Below, one piece after another: positions 7,055 to 15,300 of a stretch of DNA of 15,349 nucleotides; positions within the stretch are counted from its first letter, which is position 1, and each line of letters starts with the position of its first letter. This DNA is from CAYUAI01 sp964442745. Its GTDB lineage: Bacteria; Pseudomonadota; Gammaproteobacteria; S012-40. The notes beneath the pieces were generated by a model. It did not search any database. It saw only the letters and a list, made by a program, of their open reading frames with translations, and was not told the DNA's origin. The DNA lies in assembly GCA_964442745.1 (NCBI GenBank), contig CAYUAI010000093.1, positions 1-15,349 of the forward strand. Reading direction: 5' to 3'. Made by a program: the position numbers and the translations under genes.

Positions 7055-10000
7055 ATGCATTTATTGAGCGCTAAACCCGGTGGTTATAACGATGAAGAAG
7101 GCATTATCGATCTGCAACAAACGCCGGGTGATATTATCATTATTGCCTCACAAGATAACCTGCTGGCGTCGCTGGCTCACATCGCTAATACGTTACCCAA
7201 CGACTACCCCACCATTCGACTGGCCAATCTGCTGCATTTAACAAGACCCGCCGCTTTTGACTTATACTCGCATAAAGTCTTAAGCCAAAGTCGCCTGATT
7301 ATTGTCTCATTGTTGGGCGGCAAAAGTTATTGGCCGTATGGTATTGAGCAACTGGAAATACTCGCTAAACAATACCAGATACCGGTCGCCATATTACCCG
7401 GTGATGATCAGCCTGATGCTGAATTACTGCATTACGGAACCATTGAGCCACAAGATCAATGGCAATTATGGCGCTATCTGCGCGAAGGCGGAACGCGTAA
7501 CATTCGGCATTTTTTTTATTTTATCGGTCATCGGTTTTTTGAGCGTAACGACAGTTTCGAATCCCCCAAACCACTGCCCGCCACCATTGTGTATCACCCA
7601 CGCCATAAAGAGACGAGCTTACCCCAGTGGCAATCGCAATGGCACGCGGATCAACCGGTCGTCGCATTAATTTTTTATCGTTCTCATTTTCAGTCCGGCA
7701 ATACTCAAGTCTTTGATGAATTCATCCATATTTTAACTGAGCATGGCATGAACCCATTACCCATAGCGGTATTGTCGATTAAAAATGCCGCCTGTATGGA
7801 AATGATCAACCATTTATGCGAAACCGCTGGAGTCTCATTGGTTTTGAACACCACTGGATTTTCTGCCGCCAACTATTCTTCAGACGGTGGTTATACCACC
7901 CACCACAATCATTGTTTTTCCATCAATCGTCCAGTACTACAAGTTATTTTATCCAGCAGCAGCCAAGAAGATTGGCAAAACCAATACCAAGGTTTACGAG
8001 CACGAGATATCGCAATGCATGTCGCCTTGCCCGAAATGGATGGTCGGATTATCTCTCGCGCCATCAGTTTTAAAGCCGCGATTAGCCAAAATACACGGAC
8101 ACAATCCGATATTATCCATTATCAGCTTGAGCCTGATCGTGGCCATTTTGTGGCCCAGCTTGCTAAAAACTGGACGCAATTACAAACCCTGCCTAATGAC
8201 AAAAAACGCATCGCCCTGATATTAGCCAACTATCCCACCAAGGATGGACGCATCGGTAATGGCGTCGGCTTAGATACGCCAAAATCCGTGATTAATATTC
8301 TTCGAGCATTGCAATCTGAGCATTATCCTATCAGTGATATCCCTGAACAGGGTGACGAACTCATTCAGCGTTTATTGGCCTATGTCACCAATGATACCGA
8401 TCAGCTTAACCTGCGCTATTGTTCACAAAGCCTCACATTACAACAATACCATGAATATTTTTCCCAACTCCCCCAAGTCAACCAAGCGGCGGTATTAGCA
8501 CGTTGGGGTACGCCGAAAAACGATCCCAAAGTACGTCAAGGCCGCTTGATGGTCGCTGGCATTCGGCTCGGACTCACCTTTGTCGGTATCCAACCCGCAC
8601 GTGGTTATAATTTAGATGTCAGCGCCACTTACCATGACCCAGATTTAGTGCCGCCGCATAGCTATCTGGCCTTTTATTTTTGGATTCGCCATAGCTATCA
8701 AGCCAACGCCATCATCCATGTCGGTAAACACGGCAACCTGGAATGGTTGCCCGGCAAAAGTCTCGCCCTGTCCTGTCAATGCTGGCCGGAAGTGGCCCTG
8801 GGACCCTTGCCGCACTTTTATCCTTTTATTGTCAATGACCCCGGTGAAGGCAGTCAGGCAAAACGACGCGCCCAGGCAGTAATTATCGATCATTTGACGC
8901 CCCCCATGACCCGCGCCGAAAGTTATGGCGATATGCTAACCTTAGAACACCTGCTGGATGAATATTATCAAGCGCTCGACTTAGATAAGCGGCGCGCCAA
9001 CCACGTCAAACAACAAATTTTACAACTTAGTCGCCACTCACATCTCATCCAAGAATTACCACTCGATCAAACAGACGACGAATCCGTCTTGCTCAACCAT
9101 TTAGATAATTATTTGTGCGAACTCAAAGAAGCACAAATTCGCGACGGATTACATATATTAGGTGAAGCACCCAAAGATCAACAACGCATTGATACACTCA
9201 TTGCGCTGACTCGCTTCCCTCGCGGCCAACGATTAGCGGAAGAACAAAGTATTCTACAGGCGCTGTGTCTGGACCTTGGTCTCGCCAAAGATTTTAACCC
9301 CGTCCATTTTGACGCGGCTGAACCATGGACAGATAAAAAACCTAATTGCCTCCAATCACTCACACCACAAGCCTGGCGCTCGGCTGGTGATACACGGGAA
9401 CGTCTTGAGCTGTATGCCCAACAGCTTGTCAAAAAAATACTATCACAGCCTGCCTCAGTAAAAAATAGCTTTGACAATTTACCCGCCACCCGACCGGTAT
9501 TGACTTATATCGCTTCCGATATCTCGCCCAAATTAGATCAAAGTGGAAACGACGAAATTGAAAACCTCATCAACGGATTGGCGAACCAGTTTGTCCCAGC
9601 TGGCCCCAGTGGCGCGCCTAGTCGGGGGCGACTCGATGTATTACCAACGGGCCGCAATTTCTATTCGGTAGATACCCGCGCTATCCCCACCCCGGCGGCT
9701 TGGCAACTGGGTAAAATTTCTGCAGAACAAGTCGTACAACGTTACATGCAAGAGCATGGTGATTATCCACGCAATATTGGTCTTTCCGTTTGGGGCACCT
9801 CAACCATGCGCACTGGCGGCGATGATATCGCCCAAGCCTTCGCGCTCATGGGTATTGAGCCGGTATGGGCGACAGGCAGTAATCGAGTCATTGACTTTAA
9901 CATATTACCGGCTTTTATCTTGGGACGACCACGGGTCGATGTCATGTTAAGAATATCCGGTTTTTTCCGAGATGCGTTTCCCAATATCATTGGTCTTTAT

Positions 10001-10855
10001 AATAGTGCGGTCAAAGCGCTGGCCGAACTGGAAGAACCGGGAGACACCAATAGCATCCGGCAACATGTACTCGATGACATAGAAAATTATCAACAACAAG
10101 GACTCGACCCAGCCAACGCATTCAAGCAGGCACACTGGCGAGTGTTTGGCGCTAAACCCGGCGCTTACGGTGCCGGTTTACAAGGTCTAATTGATGAACG
10201 CTGCTGGCAAGACAAAACAGATCTGGCAACGGCTTATTTAAACTGGGGAGGGTATGCCTATGATTTAGAAAATACCAACCCCCAAGCCATTGATGTTTTT
10301 AAAAATCGCTTGTCCAATCTAGAAATTGTCTTGCAAAACCAAGACAATCGCGAACACGATATTCTCGACTCCGATGATTATTATCAATTTCAAGGCGGCA
10401 TGAGCAACGCCGTCACTGTGTTATCCGGTCAGCAACCAAGTATTTATCATGGCGATCACTCCAATCCATCGGCACCCAAAATTCGTACCCTCAAAGAAGA
10501 ACTAAACCGAGTCATTCGCAGCCGAGTCAGCAATCCAAAATGGATTGACAGCATTAAGCGCCACGGTTATAAAGGTGCCTTTGAGATGGCCGCCACCGTC
10601 GACTATGTCTACGCTTACGATGCCACCACTGACCTGATTGACGATTACCAATATGGCTTAATCGCAGATAATTATTTACTCGATGAGGTGACTCGGAATT
10701 TTCTCATACAGCACAACCCCCATGCCTTAAAAGAAATGGCCGAACGATTATTAGAGGCTATCCAACGAGGATTGTGGCAGCAACCCGGCGAGTACCAAGC
10801 TCAATTAGAAGATATATTATTGAGCACCGAACAAAGGCTGGAAGGTGCCAGCTAA
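7055..10855 (+). CDS. cobN: Cobaltochelatase large subunit CobN
   Basis: 1266 residues, the normal size for the large subunit of the ATP-dependent cobaltochelatase; related to the magnesium chelatase H subunit. It binds hydrogenobyrinic acid a,c-diamide and inserts Co(II). Conserved stretches seen include YPTKDGRIGNGVGLDTPKS (from about residue 394), GVQ-type GIQPARGYNLD, YHDPDLVPPHSYLAFYFWIR, HVGKHGNLEWLPGKS, FYPFIVNDPGEGSQAKRR, GPSGAPSRGRLDVLPTGRNF, SVWGTSTMRTGGDDIAQAF, and the C-terminal KWIDSIKRHGYKGAFEMA. The gene is complete, with no internal break. The ATG is eight bases after the cobW stop and has only a poor ribosome binding site, which fits translation coupled to cobW. The partner AAA+ subunits (CobS and its chelatase CobT, or ChlI/ChlD-like proteins) are not downstream; the next gene is convergent and unrelated. 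Confidence 0.96.
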   Translation: MHLLSAKPGGYNDEEGIIDLQQTPGDIIIIASQDNLLASLAHIANTLPNDYPTIRLANLLHLTRPAAFDLYSHKVLSQSRLIIVSLLGGKSYWPYGIEQLEILAKQYQIPVAILPGDDQPDAELLHYGTIEPQDQWQLWRYLREGGTRNIRHFFYFIGHRFFERNDSFESPKPLPATIVYHPRHKETSLPQWQSQWHADQPVVALIFYRSHFQSGNTQVFDEFIHILTEHGMNPLPIAVLSIKNAACMEMINHLCETAGVSLVLNTTGFSAANYSSDGGYTTHHNHCFSINRPVLQVILSSSSQEDWQNQYQGLRARDIAMHVALPEMDGRIISRAISFKAAISQNTRTQSDIIHYQLEPDRGHFVAQLAKNWTQLQTLPNDKKRIALILANYPTKDGRIGNGVGLDTPKSVINILRALQSEHYPISDIPEQGDELIQRLLAYVTNDTDQLNLRYCSQSLTLQQYHEYFSQLPQVNQAAVLARWGTPKNDPKVRQGRLMVAGIRLGLTFVGIQPARGYNLDVSATYHDPDLVPPHSYLAFYFWIRHSYQANAIIHVGKHGNLEWLPGKSLALSCQCWPEVALGPLPHFYPFIVNDPGEGSQAKRRAQAVIIDHLTPPMTRAESYGDMLTLEHLLDEYYQALDLDKRRANHVKQQILQLSRHSHLIQELPLDQTDDESVLLNHLDNYLCELKEAQIRDGLHILGEAPKDQQRIDTLIALTRFPRGQRLAEEQSILQALCLDLGLAKDFNPVHFDAAEPWTDKKPNCLQSLTPQAWRSAGDTRERLELYAQQLVKKILSQPASVKNSFDNLPATRPVLTYIASDISPKLDQSGNDEIENLINGLANQFVPAGPSGAPSRGRLDVLPTGRNFYSVDTRAIPTPAAWQLGKISAEQVVQRYMQEHGDYPRNIGLSVWGTSTMRTGGDDIAQAFALMGIEPVWATGSNRVIDFNILPAFILGRPRVDVMLRISGFFRDAFPNIIGLYNSAVKALAELEEPGDTNSIRQHVLDDIENYQQQGLDPANAFKQAHWRVFGAKPGAYGAGLQGLIDERCWQDKTDLATAYLNWGGYAYDLENTNPQAIDVFKNRLSNLEIVLQNQDNREHDILDSDDYYQFQGGMSNAVTVLSGQQPSIYHGDHSNPSAPKIRTLKEELNRVIRSRVSNPKWIDSIKRHGYKGAFEMAATVDYVYAYDATTDLIDDYQYGLIADNYLLDEVTRNFLIQHNPHALKEMAERLLEAIQRGLWQQPGEYQAQLEDILLSTEQRLEGAS

Positions 10856-10881
10856 ACCAACATTGATCAACCCAACATTAG

Positions 10882-10900
10882 AAAATCACCCAATGATTTT
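10882..10900. terminator. Small AT-rich hairpin between convergent cobN and the GST gene
   Basis: A perfect 7-bp inverted repeat, AAAATCA and TGATTTT, with a CCCAA loop, lies in the 56-base gap between the two converging genes. The A-run on one side and the T-run on the other would give a short U-tract in either direction, so it could end both transcripts. The stem is AT-rich and therefore weak. Confidence 0.35.
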
Positions 10901-10911
10901 ACTATCACCAT

Positions 10912-11625
10912 TTACCCATGACGCAAATCAGGAAAAAAATCTTGCTTCATACGCTGGCAATACGCCGTTAAATTAGACTTAGATAAGGCAATCTCTTTAA
11001 TAGGCGACTCAATCGGCACCCAAATGATATGGGCTAACATAGCAAACGCCGTGGCATCTAGCAACGTAGCTGTTTTCCCCATCATGTAGTCTTTATCTCG
11101 TAAAAAATCAGCAATCGCGATGATATCTTGTATTCCTAAATGATAAACATCATCTTCGCTATATAAACTCATCCCTTGCCCACTGAGATAGCTTTGTATT
11201 TGATTACGCATGATGGCAGGAAAAATATTTTGTACACCGGAAGGAAATACACCAAAAAAAGCATTTTTGGTTTCCGGCCAATTTTTTTCATCCACCCAAC
11301 GACTATACAAACAAGCCCAGTACAAATGATCCTCTAGCATATGCCGCATTGCATGTGAAATCGCTTTTGCCGAACTGGATAAAGACTCATCTAAATCACT
11401 TCGGTAAGTGGTCGAAAGATATTCTAAAATCAGCCCTGAATCCGGAAAATCTTGCCCTTTGTCACGAATGTAGGGTAATTTCCCTTTGGGTGCTTTACGA
11501 GAATCTGCCATCAATGTCACCTGATAAGGCAACTTCGCCATGCGTAAAAATGTTTCGACCTTCAAACAAAAAGGACTTCCACTCGGTAAATGCCAGGCCG
11601 GGGGAAACTGAAATAAGGTAATCAT
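10912..11625 (-). CDS. Glutathione S-transferase-fold protein, metaxin/FAX-like
   Basis: 237 residues. The N-terminus (MITLFQFPP, then SPFCLKVETFLRMAKLPYQV) is a thioredoxin-like GST domain with a PFCLK motif, followed by the KGKLPYI turn containing the conserved cis-proline and DSGLILEYL, which matches the glutathione-binding (DS) segment of GSTs. The helical C-terminal half contains WVDEKNW, the long SYLSGQGMSLYSEDDVYHLGIQDI segment and KTATLLDATAFAMLAHI, a pattern I associate with the Fax/metaxin-type GST family and not with classic GSTs. It is probably cytoplasmic; the substrate is unknown and it may not be catalytic. The ATG at 11625-11623 has AAGGA about ten bases upstream. Transcribed alone toward cobN, it has no evident link to cobalamin synthesis. 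Confidence 0.8.
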   Translation of the reverse strand: MITLFQFPPAWHLPSGSPFCLKVETFLRMAKLPYQVTLMADSRKAPKGKLPYIRDKGQDFPDSGLILEYLSTTYRSDLDESLSSSAKAISHAMRHMLEDHLYWACLYSRWVDEKNWPETKNAFFGVFPSGVQNIFPAIMRNQIQSYLSGQGMSLYSEDDVYHLGIQDIIAIADFLRDKDYMMGKTATLLDATAFAMLAHIIWVPIESPIKEIALSKSNLTAYCQRMKQDFFPDLRHG

Positions 11626-11696
11626 TAATTAAAAAATCCTTCACCGACTAACAACGGAATCTCTCCGCGAAAAAACAGCCATTCCAATCAGTCACA

Positions 11697-11723
11697 CGTG
11701 TTGGCGAATATCACGCCAACACG
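11697..11723. repeat. Perfect 10-bp inverted repeat (hairpin) upstream of the GST gene
   Basis: CGTGTTGGCG and CGCCAACACG are exact reverse complements separated by seven bases (AATATCA). The structure lies about 70 bases upstream of the GST start codon, so it would be in the leader RNA if the weak promoter near 11732-11759 is real. No T-run follows on either strand, so it does not look like an intrinsic terminator. It may be a leader hairpin, a regulator site or a repeat-family member. Confidence 0.7.
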
Positions 11724-11989
11724 ATTCGTACCCTCATAGCTTATGCTAGCCACAGAGCAATGTATATAGCCGATCCTCAAGATAGATTCAGCATTGCCCA
11801 TAACCCGTCCAATTTTTGATTATCCACGAACAATCAATAAGATAAAATCACATCCACGATTAGAAATTAACCACACGGGATATCCATCAACAAACTATCG
11901 TCAGATAAACACTGCATTAATCCATCCTATTTCCACTTCATCTATAAATAATTCTCAATAATGACCGACATTATCAAAGGTCGGAGGGT

Positions 11990-12162
11990 ATTTAAACCTA
12001 CATTTCGCACCCGTGCATACGAATATCGCAAAAGAATTTGATTTCACATGTTTTTTTATCAATGAACGGCATACCTTAGAGTATTGCCGGGCAAAGAAAA
12101 ATCCATGTAAAACCATAAATCAAACACTCCCCCATACTCGGGTGCAATAGGTAGGTTTAAAT
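11990..12162. repeat. Inverted 23-base arms enclosing about 130 bases, candidate small mobile or interspersed repeat
   Basis: The left arm is 11990-12012 and the right arm 12140-12162. The reverse complement of the right arm matches the left arm at 20 of 23 positions: a 12-base identical block (ATTTAAACCTAC), five variable bases, and an identical GCACCC. Inside the arms weaker similarity appears to continue (a TTTGATTT block and CATG followed by a T-rich run occur in the same order on both sides). A 173-base unit with such ends could be a miniature inverted-repeat element, an intergenic repeat pair, or two opposed decayed copies of one sequence. No target-site duplication is obvious at the outer ends, and no transposase is encoded inside. 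Confidence 0.55.
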
Positions 12163-12313
12163 CAAATTTTCGGCATTTTATTTGCTGAACACCCAAAAAA
12201 GACGCATTTTTAAAAAGTGTCAAGAATTTGATAGGCATCAATTTAACTACTTAGTGACGGAAATACGCTCATAGCTTGTTAACAGAGAAAGCCGTCCAAC
12301 AAAGGAAAGACAG

Positions 12314-15300
12314 ATGATAGAAAAGCGAACCCCGTTATTTTTCCTTTTAGCCATCGCTGTTTTCATCAGCGGCTGTAGCGGAAGTGACGAAGCTAATACA
12401 AAAGTGGCAAGCGTAAACGTAACCGCATCACCTGGCGAAGTCGTTGCCAACGGAACCCATACAGTCACCGTGATGGCGGCTGTCAAAGATGATCAAGGCG
12501 AACCTGTCAGTGGTGCCACAGTCAACTTCACTAGCACACGTGGCACATTTAGCTCCTCAACCAGCGCCACCTCAGCCACCACAGATAGCAACGGCCTCGC
12601 TTCAGCCACCTTATCGAGTACCAGCATTGGAAAAGCTGAAGTATTAGCGATTGCCGGCGCATTTAGTAGCTCTTCCAGCATCACCTTTATACAAGATGCC
12701 AACGACCAAGTCACCTACTTATCCTTAAGTGCAAGCCCTAATGAAATCAACGCCCAATCGGCGGGCACTGTATTATTAACTGCCGAAGTCAAGGATGGTG
12801 AAAATCCACTGACTAATGTTGATGTAAAATTTGAGACAGATTTTGGTTCTTTAACCAGTAGCTCAAAAAGCACCAACGAAAATGGTATCGTGTCAGTAGG
12901 ACTCAATAGCAACACGGCGGGTATCGCTACGATTAACATATCAGCCGGCGGCTTCAATCAATCAGTGACCGTTAAATTTATCGAAGATGTCAGCGGTCAG
13001 GTGGCCAATATTACGTTGGGTTTTAATAAAGACGAAGTGGTTGCAGACGGCATCAGTAAAATTCTCATCACCGCCACCACACTTGATACGGGTGGCAATA
13101 TTGTAGTCGGCGCTCCTATTCAATTCAAAACATCACTCGGCGACTTAACACAAGATATGCAACTGTCATCCTCCAATGGCACCGCCTCAGTAGAAATCAG
13201 TAGTAGTGAAGTCGGACAAGCCGACATTATCGTCTCAGTCGATCAAATAGAGAAAATACAGTCGGTCACATTTTTTGCGGAAGATAATCAAATACAAACC
13301 ATCCCACCAAGCACCATGTCGTTGTCCACCTCCAAAATAAGCGTCACGTCCAATAATGCAGAACAAGCCAAAATTACTGCCACATTATTGGACGTTAACA
13401 ATGCGGTTTATCCCAGCGCCTTTGTCAGATTCAAAGCTGACGGTGGGCAACTCAGCCAATCCAGTGTGACTTCTGATGAAAATGGTGAAGCCTCGATTTT
13501 TTTCTCATCCGGCTCCAGTGACCCATCCAACCGTATCGCTACCGTTACAGCTATCTCCGGTAGCTTAGAAAAACAAATACCGATCCAAGTAATAGGTTCC
13601 AGCGTTATCGTTAAAAGTAACTCTAGTTCACTCATCATAGATCTAGATAATCCAGACAATTTCAACGAAAAAAATGAGAACCTGAGTCTTATTGCTAGCA
13701 ATAGCAATGGCGATCCAGTGTACGATACTGATATTCTCGTAGTCGTATCGAGTCCCAAAGCTAATAGCGCGACTTTATCTCTCGAAGAAGGGAAAATAGA
13801 TAATCCTGAAGACATGAAAAACATCAACAATAACAAAGTAGAAATTAATGGCGTCAAAACAAACATAGACAAAGATGACTTTATAATAGAAATAAACGAA
13901 GGAAAAACTGATATTAATGGTCGCTTTGAAGTCACTCTCACCGCCGCATCTGCTGGCACGGTCACGGTCACAGCCATCGCACTCAACACATCTTACTCCA
14001 AAAAATTTACCATTAATGAAATCACACAAGCTTTTCAAATCACTGCGCCAACCGATGAACGAGAAGATAGCGATGTGAATAGCAAGCTAGTCATTAATGT
14101 GAAAGCACCTAGCCCCACTACCGAAGTCACTTTTATCACCTCTTTAGGTACGTTATTGGGCGAAATTGACAGTGGTAATAAAATAACCCAGGCCGTTGTT
14201 AATGGAGTTACCAGCGTAGAACTCACCTCCACAGTCGGAGGCACCGCTACCGTGGAAGTATTTGACAATAATGATAATTCAATTATGGATCGATTGATTG
14301 TCGATTTTTCGGCACCCGCCATAGAAGCAAAATATATCACCATTCAAGCTGACCGTAACGTGATACCACTGAAAGTCGGTGAACTCAATTATGAAGCAAA
14401 AATCACAGCTCAAGTGTTTAACACCTATGACTTCCCGGTACGCAATGCCACGGTATGGTTTACCATCGAAAATGCCACCGGTGGGGGTGAATTCTTATCA
14501 CCGGTTTATGGGACCACACTATCGGACGGCAGTTTTGAAACCACCTTTAACTCCGGTACCATCAGTTCCACGCCGGAAGGTGTCATTATTAAAGCCCGCG
14601 TTATTAACAACGGTATCGAATTTACCGATGCCATTCCCATTGTCATTGGTGGCACCGCCGGTTCCGTCGTCGTGGGTCGCAGCACTACGCTTTCCTCCAT
14701 CAATGAAAACACCGCCTATAGTATGCCTATGTCCGTATTAGTCGCTGACTCCAATGGTAATCCTGTTGCGGGTACTACCGTCAGTTTAAGCGCCTGGCCC
14801 AACGGTTATTACAAAGGTTACTGGGAGCCAGTTTACAATGCTACAGGTGATATTGTTCGATGTATTCGACGTCCCACTTCACTTATGATTAACAATGAAG
14901 ATATTAATAAAAATCTGATCATGGATCTAGGAGAAGACATTAATAACAATGGGATCATGGATCTAGGGGAAGACATTAATAACAATGAGATCATGGATCT
15001 AAGGGAAGACGTTAATAACGATGGCACGTTAACACCCGAAAATTCAGCAGCGGGTACCTTGCCAGATATACTTATCACGGATAAAAATGGCTTAGCCACC
15101 TTCAATTTAGTGTATTTGAAACATTATTCTGCCTGGGTGGAAAGTCAAATCCGAATCAGCACCATGGTACAAGGTACTGAAACCACCTCGGTATTGAATT
15201 TTATATTAACTCCCCTGGAAGACGATGTTAAAGCCTGCTCCTTACCTGATTCCCCATTTGGCAATGAATTGGCCGATGAAACACTCGATGTAAAACCTGG

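Larger units (their letters stand above)
11626..12313. other. Long intergenic region with two inverted-repeat structures
   Basis: Nearly 690 bases separate the divergent GST and lipoprotein genes. It contains the promoter regions of both genes, the 10-bp hairpin at 11697-11723 and the inverted arms at 11990-12012 and 12140-12162, listed separately. On the minus strand TTGCTC and TATGAG, 16 bases apart (about 11732-11759), are a weak candidate promoter for the GST gene. AAAGGAAAG at 12301-12309 is a good ribosome binding site for the lipoprotein. Short open frames here, including one of 60 codons starting with TTG on the minus strand, have no ribosome binding site and are not called as genes. 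No RNA gene is recognised. Confidence 0.5.

Noticed and set aside
12059..12241. 60-codon frame on the minus strand within the long intergenic region
   Set aside because: It starts with TTG without a ribosome binding site, overlaps the inverted-repeat element, and shows no family I can name. It is better treated as part of the repeat.
13408..13989. 193-codon hydrophobic frame on the minus strand, antisense to the Ig-domain lipoprotein
   Set aside because: It lies fully opposite a well-supported coding frame with Ig-domain patterns. Ser/Thr/Val-rich beta proteins often give long hydrophobic antisense frames; there is no ribosome binding site or recognisable family.
14897..15028. Regular 36-base repeats considered as a CRISPR array
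   Set aside because: The units are contiguous with no spacers, remain in the reading frame of the lipoprotein and encode a meaningful calcium-loop pattern.
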